Shown: positions 54,330 to 63,280 of the stretch, piece after piece
Layout of the letters: each line of letters begins with the position of its first letter
How positions within the stretch are numbered: position 1 is the stretch's first letter
Program-made: the position numbers and the translations under genes
The notes under the pieces: model-generated
Told to the model about the DNA's origin: nothing
The model's input: the letters and a program-made list of their open reading frames with translations, nothing else
Database searches by the model: none
From: Candidatus Zixiibacteriota bacterium
GTDB lineage: Bacteria; Zixibacteria; MSB-5A5; DSPP01
Assembly (NCBI GenBank): GCA_022614805.1
Contig: JAKEHY010000001.1
Location: forward strand, 1-64,000
DNA length: 64,000 nt
Reading direction: 5' to 3'

Positions 54330-55945
54330 AGCGCAATCACTCGATGGTCGAAGTTCTCCCAGTTGATTAGGCCCCTGACCTTCGGTAAAACCTCAAAACC
54401 GTATTTGACCAAAAAGTAGGTGGCGTTGAAAACCCGTTCCTGCAATACCCTTTCGGGGAATAGAAGCTCCTTGGTGCGATAAACCTGCTCCCGCAAAACC
54501 TCGTTTTTCCTTTTAACCGCCGCCACCCCTTTTTTCTCCAAGTTTTGGATTTCGAGGTCGAATTTGGCCTTGACCTGCTCCGCGGTCTTCTCCAGAGTCG
54601 GGTCCAAACCGGCCAGTTCCTTTTTTAACGCCTCCATAGCTTCTTTAGTCGATTGGCGGGCAAACAAAACTTTGGTTTCCAACTCCTTTCCTTCCGTTTC
54701 CCGTATCAGGCGGCCCAGAAGCACCTCCGGGTCGCCGGCGAAATCGAGAACGGAAAGGTTGTGTTTCTTCAAAACGTTTGCGACTTTACCTTCCAGGAGA
54801 GTGACGCTTTTTCTCGGCCAGACCACCGGAAAGGGGAGTTGGTGTAATTCGAAAAGCGGTTCCGCCTGGGCAAAGTAGGCCACCTCCGAAGGTCCTAATA
54901 CCGCGGCAACGACCGGAAAAAGATGACTCTGCAGCACCGGCCGCAGCAAAACGTTGGGAGAAAAATCTCCCGGAGATTGACGAACCCTATCTTGTAATTC
55001 CGAAGCTGAAAAGCGCCTTCCGGTTTCAGTGACAAACCCGCCGTTCGATTTTCGGACGGTCTCCCGCCGCCCGGGCTGGTAAAACAGATTCAAGAGTTCC
55101 TCCGTTTTATGCACCTGGACGTGATAATTGGAAGCCAAGAGCCGTTCGTTAACCACCGCCACTTTCGCCTGTGAAGTGCCGTTCAGGTCGAGCTCGGCGA
55201 CGAAAAACTCCGCCGCCAACTCCTTCAGGCCCGAATCGTTCGGATTTACCCAGACCAGCCCGGAATCCCCCAAAAGCTGGTTCATCCAAAAAGCAAACGC
55301 CTCTGGAAAGCTGCGGCCAGCCGTGTAAGCGGAGGAGAGTTTTGCGAAAACCTCTCCCTTGAAGTCGGATGGATGGAAGGCCTCGTCCCACTGGTTTAGC
55401 GTCCCGCCTATCGACTCCTCAAATCGCACCCTTCCCATCGGCAACCCCGGCGGCGGTTTCGATGGGGCATATTCCAGTTTGGTCAAACGGTTTTTTTTGT
55501 CCATCACAAAGGTGTGATTTACTTCGGCAAAATCGTGGTCGTCCCCCGCCATCCAGAAAAAAGGAATGGTCGGACGCCCCAGCTCCCGTTCCAGCTGGCC
55601 GGCCAGATGCAAAACCGTCCAGGCCTTGTAGAGGGTGAAAACCGGCCCGCCGAAAAGCCCTCCCTGCTGGCCCCCGAATACTGCCAGCGAGCCGGGCTTT
55701 TCAAACCGCTTCAGATTCTCGAACGTTTTCGGGCCGCTCCCAAAGAGCCGGTTCTGCTCCGTCAGGATGGCAGCTCCTTTTTGTCTCGGGTGGCTGCCGG
55801 CAAGAACTGTCTCGGCGACGGCGGAAAAGCTTCCTTTATCCCGAAAATTCCGCCCCAAAAACGGCTCCACCCGCTGAAAATCGTAGAGAAAGTCGGCAAA
55901 AAGCCGGGTGGTGGCGGGGAGCTGTCGAAAGGAGATATCGATCAC
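54326..55945 (-). CDS. bshC: putative bacillithiol cysteine ligase BshC
   Basis: 539 residues, BshC length. Rossmann core: VFGGQQGGLFGGPVFTLYKA, FFWMAGDDHDFAEVNH, the pattern RPV.QS.LFP-like NVLLRPVLQSHLFPVVAAV with GPSEVAYFAQ, then a long coiled coil (about 430-520) used for dimerisation. It adds cysteine to GlcN-malate. First of the compact bshC-bshA-bshB1 run. GTG start. Confidence 0.95.
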   Translation of the reverse strand: MIDISFRQLPATTRLFADFLYDFQRVEPFLGRNFRDKGSFSAVAETVLAGSHPRQKGAAILTEQNRLFGSGPKTFENLKRFEKPGSLAVFGGQQGGLFGGPVFTLYKAWTVLHLAGQLERELGRPTIPFFWMAGDDHDFAEVNHTFVMDKKNRLTKLEYAPSKPPPGLPMGRVRFEESIGGTLNQWDEAFHPSDFKGEVFAKLSSAYTAGRSFPEAFAFWMNQLLGDSGLVWVNPNDSGLKELAAEFFVAELDLNGTSQAKVAVVNERLLASNYHVQVHKTEELLNLFYQPGRRETVRKSNGGFVTETGRRFSASELQDRVRQSPGDFSPNVLLRPVLQSHLFPVVAAVLGPSEVAYFAQAEPLFELHQLPFPVVWPRKSVTLLEGKVANVLKKHNLSVLDFAGDPEVLLGRLIRETEGKELETKVLFARQSTKEAMEALKKELAGLDPTLEKTAEQVKAKFDLEIQNLEKKGVAAVKRKNEVLREQVYRTKELLFPERVLQERVFNATYFLVKYGFEVLPKVRGLINWENFDHRVIAL

Positions 55946-55996
55946 CGGCCCAACCCCTTTTTTCGATGAGAGAGCAAAAACGGCGGCCGTGGTTTG

Positions 55997-56515
55997 TTAA
56001 AATTCACTGTATTTTTCCAGTTCGTTCAACAGCATATCGAAATCCGGCCGCTCCTTCTCTTCCAGCACCACCCGTTTGAAGCGAATCACCCGTTCCCGGT
56101 CGATGACGAAAAAGGTCGGATAGGGGGCCGGACGCTCGCTGTTCAAATTCAACAGTCCGTATAGCCGGACGGTCGTCAAATCGGCGTCAACCAAAAGTGG
56201 AAAGGAGAGACTCTCCCTTTCAGCCAGCCGTTTGGTGAGTGTTTTCGATTCGGGCGAAATCGCCGCAAACTCCCCCTTCCTCTTCCCAAACTCCGGTAAA
56301 ATTCGCTGGGCCTTTTTCAACGTCGCGACACAAGACCCAGACCAACCCCCGCAGAAGAAATAAAGCACCAGCGGCCCCTTCCCGATTTCCCGCACCAAAT
56401 TGAACCGCCCCCCCTGCACCTTCTCCAAATCAAACTCCGGGGCGAAAAACCCGGGCTGGACTAAGTTCACATAGTCCGGTGAACGGCTTCCCATCTCTCC
56501 TGCTCTAACGGCCAT
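55997..56515 (-). CDS. AhpC/TSA-like thioredoxin-fold protein with altered active site
   Basis: 172 residues. Peroxiredoxin-type fold: GFFAPEFDLEKVQG, VLYFFCGGWSGSCVATLKKA, FAAISPES, FPLLVDADLTTVRLYG, PTFFVIDRERVIRF. Related proteins have a GGWCPYC-type site; here the first Cys of CxxC is Ser (SGSC) and another Cys stands four residues earlier. It may be a one-Cys redox enzyme or an inactive fold. It lies 51 bases upstream of bshC on the same strand, which hints at a bacillithiol link. Confidence 0.8.
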   Translation of the reverse strand: MAVRAGEMGSRSPDYVNLVQPGFFAPEFDLEKVQGGRFNLVREIGKGPLVLYFFCGGWSGSCVATLKKAQRILPEFGKRKGEFAAISPESKTLTKRLAERESLSFPLLVDADLTTVRLYGLLNLNSERPAPYPTFFVIDRERVIRFKRVVLEEKERPDFDMLLNELEKYSEF

Positions 56516-56539
56516 AACCAGTTTTTGTTCCCCTTCCTT

Positions 56540-57547
56540 TTAGAATACGGTTTCTTTGGGCGCCTGTTTCTCCAATTCCTGAACGCTTAAATGCTCCCGC
56601 ACCATAAAATAACTCCCCAAAACCGCCGCGGGCAAGATGTCAAAAAAATGCAAAACGATGCCGAAGGAAAGCGCCTCTTCCTTCGGGATGCCGAATAAAC
56701 CCAAGGAAAAGAGGGTGGCCAGTTGGAAAACCCCCACGTTTCCCGGCGTTATCGGTATCATAATCGCCAGCGTGTTGATAATCATCACCAGAACGGCCGC
56801 ATAGGGCGGGAGCGAATACCCGAAAGCGAAACTAAGGCCGTAGATCACCCCCGCCTGGGCGGTCCAGGAAGCGAGTGAAAAAAGCACCACAAAGACCAGA
56901 TGCCGGGTGCTTTTCAGGCTGGCAAGACCGGCCGTGAAGGAGGAAAACAATCGGCCCAGCTTGTTTCGAACCCTTTCCGGCAGCCAGCCCATAAGCTTTT
57001 CCGGCAGGCCGAAAAACCACTTTCGGTGCAAAAGCGAAAGGTAGAAAACGGAAAACAAAATTACAACCGCTCCAAAAACGATGGATTCGATGCGCACGAA
57101 GGAATCGGGAAATCGAAAGATAAAAGAGGCGGCATACATAAAGATAATCAACGAGAAAGCGTCAAACAGAACCTCCAGAAGCATGGTCGAAAAGGCAAAC
57201 GTCTTCGGCACCTTGACCCGTCGGGCCAAAAGCCATAAGCGAACGGCCACCCCGGCCAGGAGGGGCAGAAGCAGATTGGCTAAAACGCCGACCGTATAAA
57301 CGGAGAATATTCGCAGAAACTTCACCGGTTGGTGGGCAGCAATGATGGCTCGCCAGCGGGCCGCGCGAAAAACGGGAATCAAGAACTCAATAGCCAGAAC
57401 CAAAAGCAGATACTGCGGCCGGAGCTCCTTGGCCGTCTCCCAGACCCGCGGCAGACGAATGTCCCGCAGGACGATGGCCAGAACAACAAGCGAAACTGGG
57501 ATTCCCCAGAATTTTTGGTACTTACGGACTTTTTTCCAAAAAGACAT
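56540..57547 (-). CDS. LPG-synthase-TM/UPF0104 family flippase-like membrane protein
   Basis: 335 residues, seven or eight membrane helices. Family marks: FRAARWRAII (R..RW), LANLLLPLLAGVAVRLWLL (the N..LP...GE..R region with G-V in place of GE), and ITPGNVGVFQLATLFSL (PGG.G..E variant PGNVGVFQ). Members move or make lipids at the inner membrane. Substrate unknown. Confidence 0.82.
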   Translation of the reverse strand: MSFWKKVRKYQKFWGIPVSLVVLAIVLRDIRLPRVWETAKELRPQYLLLVLAIEFLIPVFRAARWRAIIAAHQPVKFLRIFSVYTVGVLANLLLPLLAGVAVRLWLLARRVKVPKTFAFSTMLLEVLFDAFSLIIFMYAASFIFRFPDSFVRIESIVFGAVVILFSVFYLSLLHRKWFFGLPEKLMGWLPERVRNKLGRLFSSFTAGLASLKSTRHLVFVVLFSLASWTAQAGVIYGLSFAFGYSLPPYAAVLVMIINTLAIMIPITPGNVGVFQLATLFSLGLFGIPKEEALSFGIVLHFFDILPAAVLGSYFMVREHLSVQELEKQAPKETVF

Positions 57548-57615
57548 TTAGGGGGATAATACTTACCGTGAAAAACGGTGTCAATTTCCCTTTTTAAGAT
57601 CATAACTAAAGAAGG

Positions 57616-58305
57616 CTATAGATACTCAAACAAAGCACGGATCAACATTACCCCGCCCATAAGAAGAATGATAATACTGGAGAGCAACGGCGCTTTATCC
57701 AGCCAGCGATTTGTAGAAAGCTTCCGACCTACCCATTGCGCAGCTTTGGTGACGATTATTCCCAATATAATGAGAGCCAAGGCGAGTCCTACACTGAAAG
57801 ACAAAACCCACAACAGGCCATTCTCCGGCTTACCAGCGGCAATCGATGCCAACAGGACGGCAAAAGCCGCCGGGCAAGGGACAATTCCACCGGAAATTCC
57901 CAGAAAGATCAAATCCTTCCAGAAAACTCCCGTCTTTTGATCCAGCTGGTGCTCGTGCGAATGCGGGTGGTGATGATGACGCAGGTCGTGAAGGTTCCGC
58001 CGGAGCATCCATATCCCAACGATAAGTACAATGGCTGCCGCACCTATTTCAAAAACCGGTTGAAGGCGTTCGACATCGACGTTTTTCGCCAAAATCAGAG
58101 TTAAAACGGCCAACAGGATTATCCCTATGGTATGGGTAAATGTCACAATGGCTCCCAGGGCCAAGGCATGTTTGGGCTTTCCATGGCTGCCCACCAGGTA
58201 AGCGGCTACGATTGTTTTTCCGTGACCCGGCTCCACAGCATGCAGCGCCCCCAAGGCAAAGGCGGAGACCAGGTAGAAAAAAGCGCCATCTGCCAAAAGA
58301 TTCAT
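57616..58305 (-). CDS. NicO-family nickel/cobalt (or zinc) transporter
   Basis: 229 residues, six membrane helices. ALHAVEPGHGKTIVAAYLVG carries the H.(X4)D/E-like motif HAVEPGHGK of NicO/RcnA proteins. A His-rich loop (HHHHPHSHEHQ) lies in the middle, and GGIVPCPAAFAVLL follows. Usual role: metal efflux or uptake. It is the last gene after an ABC-3 metal permease and a binding protein, so it is probably part of the same metal response. Confidence 0.87.
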   Translation of the reverse strand: MNLLADGAFFYLVSAFALGALHAVEPGHGKTIVAAYLVGSHGKPKHALALGAIVTFTHTIGIILLAVLTLILAKNVDVERLQPVFEIGAAAIVLIVGIWMLRRNLHDLRHHHHPHSHEHQLDQKTGVFWKDLIFLGISGGIVPCPAAFAVLLASIAAGKPENGLLWVLSFSVGLALALIILGIIVTKAAQWVGRKLSTNRWLDKAPLLSSIIILLMGGVMLIRALFEYL

Positions 58306-58317
58306 GGTTGTTCCTCC

Positions 58318-59124
58318 TTACTTTCGAAAAATTTTAAGGAGCTGCCGAGTTAATGCTATCAGCAGCAAGAACAAACCGAACGTCGCCACCAAGGTGGAGC
58401 CGGTTGGCAAATCGGCCTTGTAGGAAAAAAAGAGGCCGAAGTAAGATGCCAAAGCGGCAAAGCCGAACCCGGCCCAAAAACGAGGCCAGAACCGTTCGGC
58501 AACCAAAAGTGCCCCTACCGCCGGAACAATCAGGTAGGTGAAGACGAGCAAAACCCCGGCCGTGCGGATGGCTAAAGCAATGCACAACCCAAGGGTGAGG
58601 TAGAAAAACAGGTTCCAAAGCCCCTTTTTGACCACTCCTTTCCCTTCCTCAAAGGAGAGCGAAACGAACCGGCGGTAAAATATCAGATGGAACGCCAAAA
58701 CCGCCAAAAGCACGGCCGCCATCGATTGTACCTGGCCCGGCTCGGAAGCCAGAATGTTTCCAAAGAAAATTTTCAAAACGTCCGCTTCGCCGTGAGGCGA
58801 TTGGGAAACAATCAAGATGGAAACCGCCGAAGCCACGGCATAAACGATTCCCATCACCGCTTCCTGCGGAATTCTGCTTTTCCGTTCCGGAAAGGACAAA
58901 AGTACGGCACCTACCAGGGTAAAAACGAGCGAAAAGAAGGTTGGCTCTTTGTCCAAGAGCACCGCCACGGCCACACCGACGGCGGATATCTGGGCGATGG
59001 CCAAATCAACAAACACGATGCGCCGACGGACCACGTGCAGGCCGAAGTACGGCAAAACCAAAGCCAGCACCAGACAGACCAAAAAGGCCTGAAACAAAAA
59101 GGGAAGCTGAAATATGTCGGTCAT
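58318..59124 (-). CDS. ABC-3 type metal permease (ZnuB/MntB-like)
   Basis: 268 residues, eight or nine membrane helices with the ABC-3 marks GLHVVRRRIVFVDLAIAQIS, ALFFGNILASEPGQV-like KIFFGNIL and LVFTYLIVPAVGALLV. It forms the channel of a Zn or Mn importer. ATG overlaps the znuA-like stop (ATGA). The ATPase normally coded between these two genes is not in this cluster. Confidence 0.9.
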   Translation of the reverse strand: MTDIFQLPFLFQAFLVCLVLALVLPYFGLHVVRRRIVFVDLAIAQISAVGVAVAVLLDKEPTFFSLVFTLVGAVLLSFPERKSRIPQEAVMGIVYAVASAVSILIVSQSPHGEADVLKIFFGNILASEPGQVQSMAAVLLAVLAFHLIFYRRFVSLSFEEGKGVVKKGLWNLFFYLTLGLCIALAIRTAGVLLVFTYLIVPAVGALLVAERFWPRFWAGFGFAALASYFGLFFSYKADLPTGSTLVATFGLFLLLIALTRQLLKIFRK

Positions 59125-60017
59125 TTCGGTTCGCCCCCCTTTAGGGCTTGAGCCAATAAGTTCACGTCGTAATCGAACATTGCGATGCAGTCGTTGGTCC
59201 CGTTGAAAGCGCCTACCATCGAAGCTAGCTTCACCACTTTAGCACCTGTTTCACGGGCAATGAAATTCGGGTCTTTATCCGAAAAATACGGTTCCATCAA
59301 AATCAGTTTGATTTTTTCGCGCTTCATCTGGTCGATAAGCTCCTTCAGATGAGATGGAGAGGGTGCAATCCCCGGCTTCGGCTCCAGAAAGCCGGCCCGA
59401 ACCAACCCGAATCGCTCACCGAAATACGGCCAGCTGTTGTGGTAGGTAACCACTTTCGTGCCGGCATACGGTTTCAACTTTGCCTCCCATACAGATAGAG
59501 CGGAATCCAGTTTTTTTGAGTAAGCCGCGCGATTGGCTTCGTAAAAAGATGCATTGGCCGGGTTGGTTCGTTTAAGAGCGGCGGCTATTGAATCCAGAAA
59601 AACCCTGCCGTTGGCCGGGTCCAGCCAGATGTGCGGATTGCCGAAGGGGTGAATATCCCCCATCGAACGGTCAACGGAAGAGGGAACTTCCAAGAGTGGC
59701 ACGCCGCGTGAGCAATCCACCACTTTCAATTTAGCGTTCCGGGCCCCGATGACCAAAGGCTCCAGCCAGAGCTCCAGACCGAGGCCGATTTTGAACAGCA
59801 AGTCGGCGGACTGGAGTTTCAAAATATAAGAGGGCTTGGGATCCACGAAGTGTGGATCCTGGTATCCTTTGGCAATGGAGGTCACCTCCACCCATTCGCC
59901 GCCCACGGCCGAAACCAAGGCCGCTAGGTCGGGTAGGGTGGTGACCACTTTTATTTTTGCTGCAAGACTCGAAACCAAAACAAGTGAGACCATCAAGCTG
60001 AAAATTATCTTTTTCAT
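59121..60017 (-). CDS. metal ABC transporter substrate-binding protein (ZnuA/PsaA-like)
   Basis: 298 residues with a signal peptide (IIFSLMVSLVLVSSLAA). Metal ligands of cluster A-I proteins: DPHFVDPKPS (His), GNPHIWLDP (His), VTYHNSWPYF (His) and a C-terminal Asp in FDYDVN. The His-rich loop of ZnuA is absent; Zn or Mn cannot be told apart. An outer-membrane protein gene precedes it by 9 bases. Confidence 0.93.
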   Translation of the reverse strand: MKKIIFSLMVSLVLVSSLAAKIKVVTTLPDLAALVSAVGGEWVEVTSIAKGYQDPHFVDPKPSYILKLQSADLLFKIGLGLELWLEPLVIGARNAKLKVVDCSRGVPLLEVPSSVDRSMGDIHPFGNPHIWLDPANGRVFLDSIAAALKRTNPANASFYEANRAAYSKKLDSALSVWEAKLKPYAGTKVVTYHNSWPYFGERFGLVRAGFLEPKPGIAPSPSHLKELIDQMKREKIKLILMEPYFSDKDPNFIARETGAKVVKLASMVGAFNGTNDCIAMFDYDVNLLAQALKGGEPK

Positions 60018-60026
60018 TTCATCCTC

Positions 60027-61085
60027 CTAAAAGACGTGGGCACCGTGGGCGCCGATGGAAAAGTTGGCCTGAACCAAAACTTCCTTAATCGCTTCTGTCT
60101 CGCTGTTGTCGTCGGTATGACGGTATTGCAATCGGAAACGGGAAAACTCGCTCGAAGTAAAGGTAATCATTCCGGAATAAGCAACTTGGTGATAGATTTT
60201 TCCAGACACCAAAGCATTGTTTTCCGGCTCCTGCGCTAAATCAAAGCGGGCTCCCCAGTACCATCGCCGCCCGGACTGATACTGCAAAAAAGAGTAAAAA
60301 CCGCGGGCAATCAGGTTTTCTGGCGTGTTAAATGGACGGCGGCAGAAAAACTCCGTCCGCCAGAAAAAGGAGCGATACAAGGCCGTAGAAAGCGGCTTGT
60401 AGCGGAACGTAACATCCGCTCCCCCAATTAGATTCCGCCTGAAGTCCGGCTCCGGCCCGTAGCCGTGCGCGGCCGATGCGCCAACCTCGAAGTTGGAGGC
60501 CTCGCTCAAATCCCAGAAGCCTTTCAGGTGCCCCACAAAAAGCGGCTTTTTGAAATCCCCGGAGCCAAAAGCAACCTCATTATCCCCCGAAAACGCTTCC
60601 GCACTCGCTTCCAGAAAGAAAGGAAAGGGCAGGGTTCGGGACGTAGACACCCCAATTTCCACCAAACCTTCTTCGCCAAAATACTGGATGAGGGGCAGAG
60701 GCCTATCCACGTATGGAATGAAGTGGGTGTGTTGGGTGTTCACCTTACCAAAGTTGGCTCTCATTTTGCCGACTTTGAGACCGAAGTTGGCGGGAAGTTT
60801 CAAAAGGGTAAGATACCCTTCCTCCACTTCTACTTCATCTGGAGTCAACGACAGAAAAATATCCGCGCGCGAGAACGGGTCCACGTTGGCCTGAAAGCTC
60901 GCCTCCACCTCATCCAAATCAAACCGCCCCTTTTGCTCTGAATCAAAATTATATCCGCCCAAAAAATTGCTTATAACTGAAATGTCAGGGTTTAACGCCT
61001 TGGCCGCACCCGACTGGACCTGCTGCGCCACGGCCCGAAGTGCATAAAGCAGTACCGTCAAGCCTATCGTCAAAAGTTTCTTCAC
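60027..61085 (-). CDS. outer-membrane beta-barrel protein associated with metal uptake genes
   Basis: 352 residues with a signal peptide (LLTIGLTVLLYALRAVAQQ). It starts ALNPDISVISNFLGGY, a sequence found on barrels of unknown function. Alternating strands with aromatic girdles run to the end, which has SIGAHGAHVF with a terminal Phe. Leader of the operon with the binding protein, permease and NicO gene, so it probably lets the metal or its chelate through the outer membrane (inference). Confidence 0.75.
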   Translation of the reverse strand: MKKLLTIGLTVLLYALRAVAQQVQSGAAKALNPDISVISNFLGGYNFDSEQKGRFDLDEVEASFQANVDPFSRADIFLSLTPDEVEVEEGYLTLLKLPANFGLKVGKMRANFGKVNTQHTHFIPYVDRPLPLIQYFGEEGLVEIGVSTSRTLPFPFFLEASAEAFSGDNEVAFGSGDFKKPLFVGHLKGFWDLSEASNFEVGASAAHGYGPEPDFRRNLIGGADVTFRYKPLSTALYRSFFWRTEFFCRRPFNTPENLIARGFYSFLQYQSGRRWYWGARFDLAQEPENNALVSGKIYHQVAYSGMITFTSSEFSRFRLQYRHTDDNSETEAIKEVLVQANFSIGAHGAHVF

Positions 61086-61216
61086 GTGCTAACCTCTCTT
61101 TTAGTTTTTCAAATCCCTGATTCTAACCAAACGGCCTCCAGCATTCCAATCCCAACAGACAGAGAAAGAAAGCTGGTCCGAAAAGTGAAACTGTTCTTAG
61201 TTAATGGCTGAAAAAC

Positions 61217-61498
61217 TTAGAAAGCTGCCGGGGGAGCCCGGCCGGAAGAAACTAAAAAGAAGCGGGAAGCTAGCTTTTGCGAAGGTGTGGTTAGAACGTA
61301 TCCGATGAAAACTAAAATCGACAGAAGTGAAGAGGCCGGAAGGACAATGTTGTAGCTGGAATAAACAGCGCAAAGGGGACAGTTGGGTGGATGATCCTTG
61401 CCCAAAGCATCCAAAACGAGAGGATGAAACAGCGCCAAAGCCAAAAACAAAACCCATCCAATCAGAACCCACTTCTTGGCGTCCCTGGATAAGTGCAT
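61217..61498 (-). CDS. small membrane protein with CPLC motif
   Basis: About 93 residues from the ATG at 61498; a preceding ATG at 61501 lies too close to AGAAGG. It has two membrane helices (WVLIGWVLFLALALF and IVLPASSLLSILVFIGYVL) flanking HPPNCPLCAVYSSYN, an exported Cys-pair/His loop. Family not recognised; the loop suggests metal or redox binding. It is upstream of the metal-uptake operon and divergent from the TPR-Fis gene. Confidence 0.6.
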   Translation of the reverse strand: MHLSRDAKKWVLIGWVLFLALALFHPLVLDALGKDHPPNCPLCAVYSSYNIVLPASSLLSILVFIGYVLTTPSQKLASRFFLVSSGRAPPAAF

Positions 61499-61614
61499 CA
61501 TAACCTTCTCATATTACGCAAAACCGGGCCAAAATGGCAACAAAATTTTTTGTCTTGCTAACGCCATTCGCCTGCCTTAACTTATGCCCAAGTGGATTAT
61601 TGAGGTAGGGTCAC

Positions 61615-63276
61615 ATGGAGTTCGCCAGGAAAGGAAGCGTTTTCTTGCGAAAAGAAAGCATCGACACCGAGCTTCAAACCGAAGAGCCCTCCATAGTCGA
61701 GGCCTTGAACCAGGCCGAGGCTCTAATTCAGTCCAAGCGCTACCAAGAAGCTCGCAGCAAGCTTCAAAAAATATCCCTCAATCTCCAAATCACGGGCGTC
61801 TGCGACGAATCGTGGCGTTATCACTACTTGTGCGGCCTGACTTATTTTTGGTTGGGAGAGCAAACAGAGGCCTGGAAGGAAGCCGAAGAGGCCCTGCAGA
61901 CATTCACGCGGGCTCACCAGCTCGTTGTCCTGCCGAAATCGGACGAGCTACCCGCCTTGGTGGCGAAAAATCTGAAAAACCTGCGCACCATAGAATTGGC
62001 TTTGCTGGATGGATTGGAAGGCCAAATTTCGGATGAAAACGGGCGAAAACAGGAAACTCTGGAACGCCGAATCGCCGAGATTTCCGCTTCCCTGGAACAA
62101 CTGACCCCCCTGGCTAAACTGCACCAATTGGCCGGCAACATCCTTAGACCTTTGGGAAAACTGCCCGAGGCGCTTGAGCATCTGGAATGGGCCGCCACCG
62201 GTTTTCGGCTTACAGGGGACTGGACTTCCCTCGCCGAGACGCTAAACAAGGCCGCTTTGGCGCGCATGGCGTTGGGAGAACTGCCATCTGCCCTCCAAGT
62301 CCTCGAACAAGCCAGATATTATTGCCTTAAAGCCAAGGACCACCGTTATCTCGAATTAGTTATTCATTCAAATATGGCCATTTGCCAGCTTTTGGGCGGC
62401 AACTGGAGGCCACCACTCTCCACCCTCTCGGAGCTACTGCCCGAAGCAAAAAATTCGAACGATTTTCCAAGGTATAGCAATACCTTGCTGCTTTGGGGTT
62501 GGGCCAACCTCTTGGGGGGCCGGTTGAGACAGACCCGCCGGGCCATCGTCGAAGCCCGCCACATTGCGGCAGAAAAAAACCTCGTCGGCTTTCTGAAAGT
62601 TTCTTATGGATTTTCGGCTGATTTGGCAATCGCCGAGGGCCGTTTGGAGGAAGCGGAGAAATACATAAAGACCCTATTGGAGCTTTCCCGGTCAACGACG
62701 CCTGGCGGCGAGCACGTAGCCCAGGCCTGGCAGGTGCTGGGGGAAATATATATAGCACGAAAAGAATACGCCCGGGCCCTTAAAGCCCTCGCCGTCTGTT
62801 TGGAACAGTTGTCCAAACAGCCGGAAAGATGGGTAGAAGGGGCCGTTTACCGCGGGATGGGAATTTGCCACGCCAAATCGGGCCTGCTCCGGCTTGCGCG
62901 CAAGGAGTTCAAAAAATCCTGTGAAATTTTTGAGCTCTGCAGCAACCAGTGGGAAAAGGCCAAAACCATTGTGGCCGCAGCCGAATCCGGCGTTTATACC
63001 CGAGCCGAAATGGAACCAGACATCGCCTGGGCGAAAGAGGTTTTTAAAAGGCTGGAACACCCGGCTTGGATTAAAAGGGCGCGGGCTTTTCTAAAGAAAC
63101 CAAAAAACTCCGGCCGGAAGGTTCCTCTCCCATTAACCCGAGAGCGAACCGAACGAGAACAAATCGTTAGAGCTTTGTTAAGCTGCAACGGCAACATCAC
63201 CCAAGCCGCCAAAAAGCTTGGCCTTTTGCGCCAAACCCTACAGTATAAAATCCACCACTACGGGATAGAAGTCTAA
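61615..63276 (+). CDS. TPR-repeat regulator with C-terminal Fis-type helix-turn-helix
   Basis: 553 residues. The bulk is about ten tetratricopeptide-like helix pairs (EALNQAEALIQSKRYQEARS, LGKLPEALEHLEWAATGFRL, ARKEYARALKALAVCLEQLS). The last 45 residues are a Fis/HTH_8 DNA-binding unit: IVRALLSCNGNITQAAKKLG, LLRQTLQYKIHHYGI. There is no AAA+ sigma54-interaction domain and no receiver domain, unlike most Fis-HTH regulators. It starts after AGGTAGGG. It probably controls the palindromic region that follows. Confidence 0.85.
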   Translation: MEFARKGSVFLRKESIDTELQTEEPSIVEALNQAEALIQSKRYQEARSKLQKISLNLQITGVCDESWRYHYLCGLTYFWLGEQTEAWKEAEEALQTFTRAHQLVVLPKSDELPALVAKNLKNLRTIELALLDGLEGQISDENGRKQETLERRIAEISASLEQLTPLAKLHQLAGNILRPLGKLPEALEHLEWAATGFRLTGDWTSLAETLNKAALARMALGELPSALQVLEQARYYCLKAKDHRYLELVIHSNMAICQLLGGNWRPPLSTLSELLPEAKNSNDFPRYSNTLLLWGWANLLGGRLRQTRRAIVEARHIAAEKNLVGFLKVSYGFSADLAIAEGRLEEAEKYIKTLLELSRSTTPGGEHVAQAWQVLGEIYIARKEYARALKALAVCLEQLSKQPERWVEGAVYRGMGICHAKSGLLRLARKEFKKSCEIFELCSNQWEKAKTIVAAAESGVYTRAEMEPDIAWAKEVFKRLEHPAWIKRARAFLKKPKNSGRKVPLPLTRERTEREQIVRALLSCNGNITQAAKKLGLLRQTLQYKIHHYGIEV

Positions 63277-63280
63277 CCCC

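Noticed and set aside
59838-59872. GGATCCAC/GTGGATCC palindrome
   Set aside because: It lies within the metal-binding protein gene and follows from the repeated residues DPHFVDP; no need for a regulatory role.
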